DNA from: Pseudomonas sp. ACM7
GTDB taxonomy: Bacteria; Pseudomonadota; Gammaproteobacteria; Pseudomonadales; Pseudomonadaceae
Direction of reading: 5' to 3'
Length of the DNA stretch: 64,000 nt
NCBI RefSeq assembly: GCF_004136015.1
Contig: NZ_CP024866.1
Span: 5,022,720 to 5,086,719, forward strand
Shown: positions 44,240-54,189 of the stretch, in pieces
How the letters are laid out: each line of letters opens with the position of its first letter
How positions within the stretch are numbered: the stretch's first letter is position 1
Translations under genes and position numbers: made by a program
The notes under the pieces: model-generated
The model's database searches: none
Seen by the model: the letters and a program-made list of their open reading frames with translations, nothing else
What the model was told of the DNA's origin: nothing

Positions 44240-44596
44240 ATGGCTCGTGTAAAGCGTGGCGTCATTGCCCGTAAACGTCACAAAAAAATTCTGAAACTTG
44301 CTAAAGGCTACTACGGCGCTCGCTCGCGCGTATTCCGTGTTGCCAAGCAAGCGGTAATCAAGGCAGGCCAATACGCCTACCGTGACCGTCGTCAGAAAAA
44401 ACGTCAGTTCCGCGCTCTGTGGATCGCTCGTATCAACGCTGGTGCACGTATCAACGGTCTGTCCTACAGCCGTTTCATCGCCGGCCTGAAAAAAGCGTCC
44501 ATCGAGATCGACCGTAAGGTTCTGGCTGATCTGGCAGTGAACGAAAAAGCGGCGTTTGCTGCGATTGTCGAGAAAGCTAAAGCCACCTTGGCTTAA
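44240..44596 (+). CDS. rplT: Ribosomal protein bL20
   Basis: 118-aa basic protein starting [19 protein letters not shown], binding 23S rRNA early in large-subunit assembly. In several bacteria bL20 represses translation of the rpmI-rplT message. Length and sequence are typical. A strong terminator follows 55 bp after the stop, before pheS. Confidence 0.97.
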   Translation: MARVKRGVIARKRHKKILKLAKGYYGARSRVFRVAKQAVIKAGQYAYRDRRQKKRQFRALWIARINAGARINGLSYSRFIAGLKKASIEIDRKVLADLAVNEKAAFAAIVEKAKATLA

Positions 44597-44651
44597 GTAC
44601 CCCCGACAGTCACCCGGCCTCACCTCTGTGGGGTCAGGTGTTAAACGTCAT

Positions 44652-45722
<1,071 letters not shown>

Positions 45723-45748
45723 TCGTAACGAATTCTTAGGAGAGCAGG

Positions 45749-48130
45749 ATGAAATTCAGTGAACAATGGCTGCGTGGCTGGGTAAGCCCGCAGGTAAGTC
45801 GTGACGAGCTGGTTGCTCGTCTGTCGATGGCCGGTCTTGAGGTCGATAGCGTTACGCTGGCCGCCGGCGAATTCACCGGTGTGGTGGTGGGCGAGGTGCT
45901 GAGCACCGAACAGCACCCGGACGCCGACAAGTTGCGCGTTTGCCAGGTCAGCAATGGCTCGGAGACCTTCCAGGTTGTTTGCGGTGCGCCCAACGTGCGC
46001 CCGGGCCTGAAGATTCCGTTCGCCATGATCGGTGCCGAACTGCCAGGCGACTTCAAGATCAAGAAAGCCAAACTGCGTGGCGTTGAGTCTAACGGCATGC
46101 TGTGCTCCCAGGCCGAGCTGCAAGTCGGCGAAGGCAACGATGGTCTGATGGAATTGCCGGCCGATGCGCCGGTCGGTCAGGACATTCGTGAGTACCTGAG
46201 CCTGGACGACGCCAGCATCGAGGTCGACCTGACCCCGAACCGCGGCGACTGCCTGTCCCTGGCCGGTCTGGCTCGTGAAGTCGGCGCGTTGTACGCTGCT
46301 GAAGTCACCCGTCCGGTGGTTGCTGTCGTGCCAGCCGTGCACGACGAAGTGCGTTCGATCGAAGTGCTGGCGCCAGCCGCTTGCCCGCGTTACCTGGGTC
46401 GTGTGATCCGTAACGTTGACTTGTCCAAGCCAACGCCGCTGTGGATGGTCGAGCGTCTGCGTCGTGGTGACGTGCGCAGCATCGACGCTGCCGTCGACAT
46501 CACCAACTACGTGATGCTGGAACTGGGTCAGCCGCTGCACGCTTTCGATCTCGCCGAAATCAACGGCGGCATCCGCGTGCGCATGGCTGAAGAAGGCGAG
46601 AAGCTGGTACTGCTCGACGGTCAGGAAGTCAGCCTGCGTAGCGATACGCTGGTGATTGCCGACCACACCCGCGCCTTGGCAATCGCCGGCGTCATGGGTG
46701 GCGAGCACAGCGGCGTCAACACCGCGACCACTCGCGATGTGTTCCTGGAAAGCGCGTTTTTCGATCAGATTGCTGTCGCTGGCAAGGCCCGTTCCTATGG
46801 CCTGCACACCGATGCCTCGCACCGCTACGAGCGTGGCGTGGACTGGCAATTGGCCCGTGAAGCCATGGAGCGCGCGACTGGCCTGCTTCTGGAAATCACT
46901 GGCGGCGAAGCTGGCCCGATCATCGAAGCCGTCAGCGAGCAGCACCTGCCGTCGATTGCGCCAGTTACTCTGCGTGCGCAACGCATCACTCAGATGCTGG
47001 GTATGGAAATGGATTCGGCCGAAGTCGAGCAACTGCTCAGCGGCTTGGGTCTGAAGATTTCTGCCGATGGGGCAGGGCAGTGGCGCGTCGAAGTGCCAAG
47101 CCATCGCTTCGACATCAGCCTGGAAGTCGATCTGATCGAAGAACTGGCTCGTCTGTATGGTTACAACCGTCTGCCGGTTCGCTACCCGCAAGCTCGTCTG
47201 GCGCCGCAGGCCAAGGCTGAGGCGCGGAGCGATCTGCCTGAGCTGCGCCGTCTGCTGGTAGCCCGTGGCTATCAGGAAGCGATTACCTACAGCTTCATCG
47301 ATCCGAAACAGTTCGAGTTGTTTAATCCAGGTGTCGAACCGCTGTTGTTGGCCAACCCGATTTCGAACGACATGGCCGCCATGCGCTCGTCCCTGTGGCC
47401 AGGCCTGGTCAAGGCGCTTCAGCACAACCTGAACCGTCAGCAGGATCGGGTTCGTTTGTTCGAAAGCGGCCTGCGTTTCGTCGGTCAGCTGGACGGCCTG
47501 AAGCAAGAGCCGATGCTGGCGGGTGTTGTTTGCGGTAGTCGTCTGCCGGAAGGCTGGGCGCAAGGTCGCGATGTGGTGGACTTCTTCGACGTCAAAGCCG
47601 ACGTGGAAGCGGTGCTGGGCTTCGCCGGTGCACTGGATTCATTCACTTTCGTACCGGGCAAACACCCTGCGTTGCATCCGGGTCAAACCGCGCGCATCGA
47701 ACGTGAAGGTCGCTTGGTCGGTTTCGTCGGTGCTATCCACCCTGAATTGTCGAAAACCCTCGGTCTCGACCGTCCGGTCTTCGTATTCGAGCTGGTTTTG
47801 GCCGAAGTAGCGTTGGGCAAAATGCCTAAATTCCAGGAGTTATCGCGCTTTCCTGAAGTGCGTCGTGATCTGGCACTGATTGCGGCCACGGACGTTGCGG
47901 CCAATGCTGTGCTGGACGTAATCCGTGAAAATGCAGGCGAATGGCTGACAGACCTAAGGCTATTTGACGTGTATCAGGGTAAAGGCATTGATCCTGATAG
48001 AAAAAGCCTTGCAGTCGGCTTGACCTGGCAGCATCCATCGCGCACTCTTAATGACGATGAGGTGAATACCACGACGCAAAACATCCTCACCTCGCTCGAA
48101 CAAAGGTTGAACGCCACGTTAAGGAAGTGA
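45749..48130 (+). CDS. pheT: Phenylalanyl-tRNA synthetase beta subunit
   Basis: 793-aa beta subunit. It has a tRNA-binding EMAP-like domain near the N-terminus (about 40-150), the B3/B4 editing domain, the B5 domain, the pseudo-catalytic core and the FDX-ACB anticodon-binding domain at the C-terminus. It proofreads Tyr-tRNA(Phe). AGGAG precedes the ATG; ihfA follows after 3 bp, as in E. coli and all pseudomonads. Confidence 0.97.
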   Translation: MKFSEQWLRGWVSPQVSRDELVARLSMAGLEVDSVTLAAGEFTGVVVGEVLSTEQHPDADKLRVCQVSNGSETFQVVCGAPNVRPGLKIPFAMIGAELPGDFKIKKAKLRGVESNGMLCSQAELQVGEGNDGLMELPADAPVGQDIREYLSLDDASIEVDLTPNRGDCLSLAGLAREVGALYAAEVTRPVVAVVPAVHDEVRSIEVLAPAACPRYLGRVIRNVDLSKPTPLWMVERLRRGDVRSIDAAVDITNYVMLELGQPLHAFDLAEINGGIRVRMAEEGEKLVLLDGQEVSLRSDTLVIADHTRALAIAGVMGGEHSGVNTATTRDVFLESAFFDQIAVAGKARSYGLHTDASHRYERGVDWQLAREAMERATGLLLEITGGEAGPIIEAVSEQHLPSIAPVTLRAQRITQMLGMEMDSAEVEQLLSGLGLKISADGAGQWRVEVPSHRFDISLEVDLIEELARLYGYNRLPVRYPQARLAPQAKAEARSDLPELRRLLVARGYQEAITYSFIDPKQFELFNPGVEPLLLANPISNDMAAMRSSLWPGLVKALQHNLNRQQDRVRLFESGLRFVGQLDGLKQEPMLAGVVCGSRLPEGWAQGRDVVDFFDVKADVEAVLGFAGALDSFTFVPGKHPALHPGQTARIEREGRLVGFVGAIHPELSKTLGLDRPVFVFELVLAEVALGKMPKFQELSRFPEVRRDLALIAATDVAANAVLDVIRENAGEWLTDLRLFDVYQGKGIDPDRKSLAVGLTWQHPSRTLNDDEVNTTTQNILTSLEQRLNATLRK

Positions 48131-48133
48131 CGT

Positions 48134-48436
48134 ATGGGGGCTCTGACGAAAGCTGAGATGGCGGAACGTCTGTATGAGGAGCTGGGCCTGAATAAACGGG
48201 AGGCCAAGGAATTGGTCGAACTGTTTTTTGAGGAAATCAGGCACGCTCTTGAAGACAACGAACAAGTCAAATTGTCCGGTTTCGGCAATTTCGACCTTCG
48301 GGACAAACGCCAGCGGCCTGGCCGCAATCCGAAAACGGGTGAAGAAATCCCGATCACGGCTCGCCGTGTGGTCACCTTTCGTCCAGGGCAGAAGTTGAAG
48401 GCCCGAGTTGAGGCTTATGCTGGAACCAAGTCATAA
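48134..48436 (+). CDS. ihfA: Integration host factor alpha subunit
   Basis: 100-aa DNA-bending protein of the HU/IHF family. It begins [18 protein letters not shown], and the DNA-intercalating beta-arm carries [20 protein letters not shown]. It pairs with IhfB to bend DNA at promoters and recombination sites. The 3' end is overlapped by the start of the MerR-type gene (20 bp), which suggests coupling. Confidence 0.96.
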   Translation: MGALTKAEMAERLYEELGLNKREAKELVELFFEEIRHALEDNEQVKLSGFGNFDLRDKRQRPGRNPKTGEEIPITARRVVTFRPGQKLKARVEAYAGTKS

Positions 48437-48773
48437 CGACGAGCTACCCGTCATCCCAGGCAAACGCTACTTCACCATTGGTGAAGTCAGCGAGCTGTGT
48501 GCGGTAAAACCACACGTGCTGCGTTACTGGGAGCAGGAGTTTCCTCAACTCAACCCCGTCAAACGCCGCGGAAACCGCCGGTATTATCAGCGACAAGACG
48601 TGCTGATGATCCGGCAGATCCGCGCGCTTCTTTACGACCAGGGGTTCACCATCGGCGGTGCACGCCTGCGTTTGTCCGGCGATGAAGCCAAAGATGACAC
48701 CACTCAATACAAGCAAATGATTCGGCAGATGATCGCTGAATTGGAAGATGTACTGGTTGTGCTCAAGAAATAA
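48417..48773 (+). CDS. MerR-family regulator downstream of ihfA
   Basis: 118-aa protein with an N-terminal MerR helix-turn-helix, [26 protein letters not shown], and wing [15 protein letters not shown]. It ends in a short coiled-coil dimerisation region. There is no Cys-rich or large effector domain, so it does not look metal-sensing. The ATG at 48417 overlaps ihfA by 20 bp and has a GAGG ribosome site. The gene is a constant neighbour of ihfA and tRNA-Pro in Pseudomonas; its targets are unknown. Confidence 0.9.
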   Translation: MLEPSHNDELPVIPGKRYFTIGEVSELCAVKPHVLRYWEQEFPQLNPVKRRGNRRYYQRQDVLMIRQIRALLYDQGFTIGGARLRLSGDEAKDDTTQYKQMIRQMIAELEDVLVVLKK

Positions 48774-48862
48774 TTTCCTGCTTTTAAATACTTTCAGTTT
48801 TCAAAAGCTTGCGATATATTCTTGAGCGTTCTTCGAGAAGAGGAACGGGTTTCACGCCTAGT

Positions 48863-48939
48863 CGGGGCGTAGCGCAGTCCGGTAGCGCACTAGCATGGGG
48901 TGCTAGGGGTCGAGTGTTCGAATCACTCCGTCCCGACCA
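48863..48939 (+). tRNA. tRNA-Pro (GGG anticodon)
   Basis: 77-nt cloverleaf with encoded CCA. The acceptor CGGGGCG/CGTCCCG has one G-T pair. The anticodon stem CTAGC/GCTAG encloses ATGGGGT, giving GGG (proline). The T-arm GTGTTCGAATCAC is canonical. A TATATT -10 (48815-48820) lies 43 bp upstream of the mature 5' end with a poor -35. It is followed by a terminator. Confidence 0.97.
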
Positions 48940-48947
48940 TATTCGTA

Positions 48948-48980
48948 GGGGATCAAGCACTTAGCGGCTTGATCCCCTTT
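48948..48980 (+). terminator. Terminator after tRNA-Pro
   Basis: GGGGATCAAGC/GCTTGATCCCC perfect 11-bp stem with an 8-nt loop followed by TTTCTC. It ends the tRNA-Pro transcript 8 bp after its CCA. Confidence 0.85.
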
Positions 48981-48981
48981 C

Positions 48982-49531
48982 TCGTTTCAGGCCTGCGCAG
49001 TACTGGCGCAAAACTACCCGGTGATTTCGCTGATATTCAGGTCCGGAATTGCCTCGGACCAGACGATTTCTTCGTGGTCGCGCTGGAAGTTTTTGGTCAT
49101 GCCTTCGCTCGCATGGCCGGTCGCTTACCCTTAACGGTGGTCTCGTTGCGTTTCATCGCCATGCCTAGATCTATAGGCGCTGGCCGAATCCTGCAAAATC
49201 ACTTGATTGGTTCGGTGCTTGAGTGGTCACTGCATGTCCTCTCGGTTAATGGCTGCCTACAAGGCAGTTTCTCCAAGGTGAGCAAAGGCCCGCCGTGTTG
49301 TTGCTAATTCCAGAGAGCATGAAAACCACTCGCAGCTGCTCGTAGTGGCGGTTCAATGGTGATAAATTTTGCGTCGTTAGCAAGATGTATGGGCGTGAAG
49401 GGCGCGCCTAGTCCTGGGCTCGGATGACGACAACAGCTTCACCGAGCCTCAAAGCAGCACTTGTTCCGGTGGGCGATGTATTCGCGCTAACAATTGAAAG
49501 ACAGAGCAATGCCCTGCAGAAGGGTTACTGA
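48982..49531. other. Decayed region downstream of tRNA-Pro
   Basis: About 550 bp with no supported intact gene. On the minus strand a short frame from about 49099 down to 49013 reads TKNFQRDHEEIVWSEAIPDL followed by NISEITG and a stop. It looks like the tail of a small protein, preceded in another frame by a basic stretch, and may be a gene fragment. The rest shows no motif. Its position 3' of a tRNA gene fits an old integration site, but no att duplicate of the tRNA end can be seen in the window. Confidence 0.4.
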
Positions 49532-49747
49532 ATGCCGATGAAAAAGACGGAAAGTAAAGTAGCAGCGACGGCTACTGCTCATGAAATTGAGCACGCCATC
49601 CATGCCCTGAACAGAATGGCTGAACGCCTTTGGGGAGATGGTCGAGAGATCGAGGCGAAAGCCCTCCTTGACGCCTTGGATTCTCTAAACAGGGCACTGG
49701 ACCGGATCAGGATTGGCGAAAGCCACAGGGTTGTGACTCTTCATTGA
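49532..49747 (+). CDS. Small hypothetical helical protein, 71 aa
   Basis: Starts MPMKKTESKVAATATAHEIE and continues with two amphipathic helices (HAIHALNRMAERLWGDGREI and LDALDSLNRALDRIRIGE). GAAGGG lies about seven bases before the ATG. No signal peptide. It looks like a small soluble or coiled protein in an otherwise degraded region; the function is unknown. Confidence 0.6.
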   Translation: MPMKKTESKVAATATAHEIEHAIHALNRMAERLWGDGREIEAKALLDALDSLNRALDRIRIGESHRVVTLH

Positions 49748-49852
49748 AGACCGCCATGGACTCATTGAAAGGCCTAAAGCGGCCAGAAGGTGTATGAGGC
49801 ATACCCTTTGACTTTATGTGTGCATGCACACCTTTTTGGATATGGAAATTCA

Positions 49853-50041
49853 ATGAAAAGCACCGGGTTTTTTATCTTCCTTTCATGCGCCGTTGCCGTT
49901 TCTCTGCTGAGCGGCTGTGCGGCCTCCGTAAAAAGCGGCAGCACTGAAGCGCTGACGATTGAGCAGTCCGCCAAGAAGAACTTGGTGGTGAATATTCAGG
50001 GAACGGCAAGGTCCAGCAGAACGATGACTGGATTCGCCTGA
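49853..50041 (+). CDS. Lipoprotein, probably truncated at its 3' end
   Basis: 62-aa frame with a clear lipoprotein signal (MKSTGFFIFLSCAVAVSLLSGC, Cys about 22) and a mature start AASVKSGSTEALTIEQSAKK that resembles the N-terminus of longer Pseudomonas lipoproteins. After NLVVNIQG the frame ends quickly in TARSSRTMTGFA, and the alternative frame does not continue sensibly. The gene therefore looks cut, probably by a deletion that joined it to the next frame. The signal and start are real; the ending is doubtful. Confidence 0.5.
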   Translation: MKSTGFFIFLSCAVAVSLLSGCAASVKSGSTEALTIEQSAKKNLVVNIQGTARSSRTMTGFA

Positions 50042-50062
50042 GGCCCGCTTCCCCTCAGCGGG

Positions 50063-50326
50063 ATGGCGGGCATGCAGACACCGACAGAACCTTGCCCAAT
50101 GAAAACGATGGGCATGGCGATGATGGACGACATGGGGATGGACTGCTGCAACGATATGAAAAGCCCTTCCGAGCACGGCAAACCTTGTAAGCCGGGCCAG
50201 GAATGCAAGACAGGCGGCATGCTACAAGTCTCGATCTTCAAGCCACCTGTAACCGTATTCAGCCCCGTCGTGATTTCCTTCTCCAGCGATTCCCTACCCG
50301 TACAGCTTACGACCCAGTCTGTGTGA
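50063..50326 (+). CDS. Met/Cys-rich small protein, possibly 5'-truncated (copper-related type)
   Basis: 87-aa frame beginning MAGMQTPTEPCPMKTMGMAM, then DDMGMDCCNDM, GKPCKPGQECKTGGM and a Val/Ser/Phe-rich tail. The dense Met, Cys and acidic residues resemble small periplasmic copper-associated proteins of Pseudomonas, which normally have a signal peptide. None is present here, and the frame opens only 21 bp upstream of the ATG, right where the preceding lipoprotein frame breaks off. The ribosome site is weak. I interpret it as the surviving C-terminal part of such a gene; a short intact gene is possible. Confidence 0.45.
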   Translation: MAGMQTPTEPCPMKTMGMAMMDDMGMDCCNDMKSPSEHGKPCKPGQECKTGGMLQVSIFKPPVTVFSPVVISFSSDSLPVQLTTQSV

Positions 50327-50364
50327 AAACGATTTAGAAACAGTTGGACAGTCAGAATCGGCGA

Positions 50365-50637
50365 TCACCGCGCTACTCCCTTCCGGCGGTTGGACTTTTC
50401 CTCGAGCTGGATGGCGAAATCCATGGCCTCTCGGTAGTTGAAACGGTAGGCCCAGGTCCTGCCAGTGTATCGCTCGACGACGTGAAAGATGCCGAGCTTC
50501 ATGGTCACCACCTGGAAGCGAACACCGCGGCGCGACTTCAGTCGATTAGTGCGCCGGAAGAAATCGATGCGTGCTGCATTGGAGTGGACAAGCAGAGCGC
50601 CGAGCTCATCGATGCGCTGCAGAAAGGATGGATGCAT
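50365..50637 (-). CDS. Hypothetical basic protein, 90 aa
   Basis: Starts MHPSFLQRIDELGALLVHSN and continues with ARIDFFRRTNRLKSRRGVRFQ, ending KSNRRKGVAR. It is basic, with no membrane segment. GAGGA lies eight bases before the ATG, which supports a real gene. The character is that of a small phage- or plasmid-type protein, but I do not recognise a family. It is convergent with the Met/Cys-rich fragment. The 190 bp between it and the next minus-strand gene holds nothing that I recognise. Confidence 0.55.
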   Translation of the reverse strand: MHPSFLQRIDELGALLVHSNAARIDFFRRTNRLKSRRGVRFQVVTMKLGIFHVVERYTGRTWAYRFNYREAMDFAIQLEEKSNRRKGVAR

Positions 50638-50828
50638 GTCTGATCCTCAAAGTGGGGAGCATGTATTCGTAAGCACTCGTGCCGCTAGCTGCTTGTCTAT
50701 GGATGCAGAGGTAGTTCTGACGGATAAATGTAGTCGTAAAAAAGCCACATCGAAACCTGACTTTTCTTTTTGCGTCACACAGACTTCTTCGCGAGCCTGA
50801 GGGTTTTCTTTCACAACCCTTGCTGGGC

Positions 50829-51341
50829 CTAGGGCAAGCTATCGAGAAATGCGGCAATCTGCCGGGTACCGCGCAAGTGCACTGTAGAAATTTGCGGGCC
50901 TATGGCCAGGCGTACCGCCTCGATACCTGGGCGATAGCCACGATCGAAATTCCACACGAAGTTCAGAAAGGTCAGGAACGCCCGGTCGAGTTTCTCTGTA
51001 CAGCCTGCTGCAAGGTCAGGGCGAGGGCGGTTCATGACGCTGCGCATGATCACCCGGGTGAAACAGGTGAGCCGCGAAGTATCGAGCCAGATGATCAGGT
51101 CGGTACGGGGCAGGCGAAGGTCGAAGGTTCGCCGCGCATAATTGCCTTCACAAATCCAGGCATCCGGTGCGATCGCTTCGCGGACCCGCGTGCGGAACTG
51201 TTCAGCGTCGGGTTCGACCCAGCCGGGCTCCCAGAACAGCGTGTCCAGGTGAACCACGGGCAGGCTCAGGCGCTTGCCGAGGGCGCGGGCGAGGGTAGAT
51301 TTGCCGCTACCGGCATTGCCCAGAATGACAATCCGTTGCAT
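50829..51341 (-). CDS. P-loop kinase-like protein (DNA topology modulation/FlaR type)
   Basis: 170-aa nucleotide-binding protein. Walker A GNAGSGKST is at about residues 8-16, followed by HLDTLFWEPGW and a Walker B-like DLIIWLD; basic residues follow (RVIMRSVMNR). This is the layout of the adenylate-kinase-like 'topology modulation protein' group. The substrate is unknown. It is intact and complete, in contrast to its neighbours on the right. The ATG region has GGAAG as ribosome site. Confidence 0.82.
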   Translation of the reverse strand: MQRIVILGNAGSGKSTLARALGKRLSLPVVHLDTLFWEPGWVEPDAEQFRTRVREAIAPDAWICEGNYARRTFDLRLPRTDLIIWLDTSRLTCFTRVIMRSVMNRPRPDLAAGCTEKLDRAFLTFLNFVWNFDRGYRPGIEAVRLAIGPQISTVHLRGTRQIAAFLDSLP

Positions 51342-51476
51342 GGGGACTTCCTGTCGCGAAAAAAGCCGGCAATTGTGCAGGTTTTGGAGGGCCAGTCAAA
51401 GGCTGATGGATGGGTCGACTGCGCCACGGAAATGAATTTTGTGTTGCTACTGATAAGAAGCCAGAAGGTGTAAACC

Positions 51477-51680
51477 TTATTCAGGACGAGACAGTTGCTG
51501 CAAATAAGCCTTCGGCGAACACCCTGTTTTTTGCTTGAAGCAACGGTAGAAAGTGGACAGCGAGTTACAGCCTGAGGCGCTGGCAATCTCGTCAATGCGC
51601 GAGGCGTGGCGTTGCGCATTCAAACGTGAAAGGGCGTCATCCAGGCGCAGTTGATTGAGGAGCGTATAAAACGTTTTCCA
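51477..51680 (-). pseudogene. AraC/XylS-family regulator, C-terminal remnant
   Basis: About 65 residues of the second helix-turn-helix of an AraC-type activator: [20 protein letters not shown], then IASASGCNSLSTFYRCFKQKTG with the SPKAYLQQL ending. The DNA-binding first HTH and the whole ligand domain are missing. Upstream the frame runs into the complement of an aldehyde dehydrogenase fragment at about 51680, so the two are fused at a deletion junction. Without a start region this cannot be expressed as a normal regulator. Confidence 0.75.
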
Positions 51681-51878
51681 CGCTGCGAACGGGTCGCCCG
51701 ACGCTTTCGCGCCGGGAGCGTCTGGGGCAACTGCTCGCAACCAACCTTCGTGGAAGCACCTTGGGGCGGCTACAAGCAGAGCGGTATTGGCCGCGAGCTG
51801 GGAGAGTGGGGCTACGACAACTACCTCGAAACCCAGCCGATTACCCGATACAACGGCGGGGCCGGGGCTGGTATTTGA
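51681..51878 (+). pseudogene. Aldehyde dehydrogenase C-terminal remnant
   Basis: About 65 residues from the end of a betaine-aldehyde-dehydrogenase-type enzyme: [39 protein letters not shown] and [14 protein letters not shown]. Everything before, including the catalytic Glu and Cys, is absent. The frame begins at the AraC deletion junction. It is a close paralogue of the intact dehydrogenase just to the right, in the opposite orientation. The AraC relic and this relic probably belonged to one regulator-enzyme pair before the deletion. Confidence 0.8.
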
Positions 51879-52055
51879 ACTGAGGCACCAACCGTCTATT
51901 TCAGATACCACCCCCATGGCTGGTCGCTGACGTATTCGGTCACTTGCTTCACCTCCAGATAATTGTGCAGCCCCCATTGGCCGAGTTCCCGGCCAATACC
52001 GCTGTGTTTCATGCCGCCCCACGGAGCCTCGACGAAGGTTGGTTGCGAGCAGTTG
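51728..52055. repeat. Inverted 24-bp identity between the two aldehyde dehydrogenase copies
   Basis: The 24 bases at 51728-51751 occur in inverted orientation at 52032-52055 (encoding the NCSQPTFV segment of each copy). Longer flanks are similar but not identical. The arms are about 280 bp apart and could support recombination or inversion of the interval. Confidence 0.8.
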
Positions 52056-53368
52056 ACCCAGATAATCCCGGCGCGCAGTTGGTTGGCGACGCGGGCGGCA
52101 CGTTGCAAATCAGCACTCATCACAGCGGCGGCGAGGCCGAAGCGGCTGGCGTTGGCCATTTGCAAGGCTTGCTCCTCGGACTTGAAGCGCTTGATGCACA
52201 GCACCGGGCCGAACACCTCTTCGCGCCAGAGGATGCTGCTGTGTCCGGGCTCGTCGAAGATGGCCGGTTCGATGAAATAACCCTCTGGCAGATACGCCGG
52301 TTGCCGACCTCCGGTGAGCAGGCGTGCGCCGCTGGCCAGTCCCTGATCGATAAAGCCGAGGACCTTGTCGTGTTGACCTCGGCTGACCAAAGGGCCCAAC
52401 AACACGCCGGGTTCCATGCCTGGGCCGATGGTGATCTTGCGGGTTTCCTCAACCAGTCGCTCGATCAACCGCGAGGCGATGTTTTCCTGCACCAGCAAGC
52501 GTGAAGTGGCGCTGCACACCTGGCCCTGGTTCCAGAAAATCCCGAACAGAATCCACTCCACCGCTGCTTCGACATCGGCGTCGTCGAACACAATCAACGC
52601 AGACTTTCCGCCCAGCTCCAGGCTGATGTTCTTGATGTCGCGAGCGGCCGCCGACATGATTTTTGCCCCGGTGGGCACACTGCCGGTGAAGGCCAGTTTG
52701 TCCACGCCTGGGTGTTCGGTGAGCGGACCGCCGGCGTCGACTCCAAGACCGGTCACGACGTTCAGGACTCCGGCCGGCAGACCGATGCGGTCGGCGGCCG
52801 CGGCCAGTTCCAGCGCCGTCAGTGGTGTCAGTTCGGACGGTTTCAACACCAGCGTGGCCCCTGCGGCCAAGGCGGGTGCGACCTTCCACGCGGCCATCAG
52901 CAGCGGGTAGTTCCAGGGGATGATCTGCCCGGCGACACCGATCGGCTCATGACGGATTCGGCAGCGAAAGCGCTCGTCCGGCAGTGCCAGCGGTTGGTCC
53001 TGCTGTTGATCCAGTTCCCGGGCCAACCCGGCGTAGTAACGCAAGCAACCGATCGCATCGCCAACGTCCCACTGCGCTTCGGGCAACGGTTTGCCGTTGT
53101 CGCGCACTTCCAGTTCAGCCAACGCCTGTTGACCACTGCCCAATTCATCAGCCAACGCTTCCAGCCACTGCGCGCGCTCGGCGCCCGTGGTTTGGCTCCA
53201 GCCGTTATCGAATGCTCGCCGGGCGGCGCGCACTGCATGATCGACGTCTTCTTCGGTGCCCGCAGCTACCCGATGGAAAGCCTGTCCAGTAGCCGGGTCG
53301 ATGACGTCCAGGTAACCGCCCAGATCCGGGCTGACCCACTCGCCGTTGATGTAAAGCTGATCACGCAT
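51896..53368 (-). CDS. Aldehyde dehydrogenase (betaine/aminoaldehyde type)
   Basis: 490-aa NAD(P)-dependent aldehyde dehydrogenase. The cofactor region GQIIPWNYPLLMAAWK precedes catalytic Glu in LELGGKSALIVFDDAD, catalytic Cys in WNQGQVCSATSRLLV and EEVFGPVLCIKRF. It groups by eye with betaine-aldehyde and gamma-aminobutyraldehyde dehydrogenases. The start at 53368 overlaps the permease gene by 8 bp, so it is the last gene of the ABC-transporter operon and may oxidise an aldehyde made from the imported amine. The substrate is inferred only from context. Confidence 0.88.
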   Translation of the reverse strand: MRDQLYINGEWVSPDLGGYLDVIDPATGQAFHRVAAGTEEDVDHAVRAARRAFDNGWSQTTGAERAQWLEALADELGSGQQALAELEVRDNGKPLPEAQWDVGDAIGCLRYYAGLARELDQQQDQPLALPDERFRCRIRHEPIGVAGQIIPWNYPLLMAAWKVAPALAAGATLVLKPSELTPLTALELAAAADRIGLPAGVLNVVTGLGVDAGGPLTEHPGVDKLAFTGSVPTGAKIMSAAARDIKNISLELGGKSALIVFDDADVEAAVEWILFGIFWNQGQVCSATSRLLVQENIASRLIERLVEETRKITIGPGMEPGVLLGPLVSRGQHDKVLGFIDQGLASGARLLTGGRQPAYLPEGYFIEPAIFDEPGHSSILWREEVFGPVLCIKRFKSEEQALQMANASRFGLAAAVMSADLQRAARVANQLRAGIIWVNCSQPTFVEAPWGGMKHSGIGRELGQWGLHNYLEVKQVTEYVSDQPWGWYLK

Positions 53369-54188
53369 GGTGAGACTCCTGGACGCCGGTGCGGCGGTTT
53401 TGCAGGTGACGGGAAGTGAACAGCAGCGCCAGCGACGCGCAGATGATGACGGTCGAAACCGCGTTGATCTCCGGGGTCACGCCGCGACGGATGGATGAAA
53501 AGATGTAGATCGGCAAGGTCGTTTCGGAACCGGCGACGAAGAACGCGATGATGAAATCGTCGAAGCTGAAGGTGAACGCCAGCAGAAACCCGGCCATGAT
53601 CGCCGGACTGATCTGCGGCAGGGTGACCCGCCAGAACGTTTGCATTGGCGGTGCGTAGAGGTCGGCCGAGGCTTCCAGCAAGGCCTTGTCCAGTGAGTCG
53701 ACGCGGCTGCGCACGATCACCATGACCAGCGCCATGGTGAACAGCGAGTGCGCGGCGATCACGGTAAAGAAACCCATGTTCAACCGTGGCACGCTCGGTA
53801 TCCAGCTCGCCAGCAACGGGTTGATCAGGTCGAACAGGCTAATGAGCGCAATCAGCGTCGAGATGCCGATGACGATCCCGGGCACGATGATTGCGCAATA
53901 GGTCAGCGCATCGAACAGCAACCGTACTTTGGCGCCGGCACGTTGCAAACCGAACACCGCGAGCGTGCCGAACAGCGTGGCAATCACCGCTGAAGTGAAG
54001 GCAATGAACGCGCTATGGCCCAGCGCCTCCATGATGAACGGGTTGCCAAACGCGCGACCAAACCACTGTACCGAGCAGCACTCGAACGCCAGGCCACTGC
54101 GCCCGGCGTTGAAGCTGAACAGCACGATCAACGCGATCGGTGCGTAGAGAAACAGGTACAGCGAAGTCGAATAGCTGCGCAGCCACAT
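53361..54188 (-). CDS. Polyamine-type ABC transporter permease (PotC/PotI-like)
   Basis: 275-aa inner-membrane permease with six hydrophobic helices. It has the PotC-type start LYLFLYAPIALIVLFSFNAGR and the EAA loop EASADLYAPPMQTFWRVTLPQI that contacts the ATPase. The ATG at 54188 has GGAGGG seven bases upstream and lies 1 bp after the stop of the partner permease. It takes up polyamines or related small cations. Confidence 0.9.
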   Translation of the reverse strand: MWLRSYSTSLYLFLYAPIALIVLFSFNAGRSGLAFECCSVQWFGRAFGNPFIMEALGHSAFIAFTSAVIATLFGTLAVFGLQRAGAKVRLLFDALTYCAIIVPGIVIGISTLIALISLFDLINPLLASWIPSVPRLNMGFFTVIAAHSLFTMALVMVIVRSRVDSLDKALLEASADLYAPPMQTFWRVTLPQISPAIMAGFLLAFTFSFDDFIIAFFVAGSETTLPIYIFSSIRRGVTPEINAVSTVIICASLALLFTSRHLQNRRTGVQESHHA

Positions 54189-54189
54189 G

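Noticed and set aside
48900..49307. Open frame of 135 residues starting inside tRNA-Pro
   Set aside because: Starts in the tRNA, crosses the terminator and has no ribosome site; treated as a chance frame.
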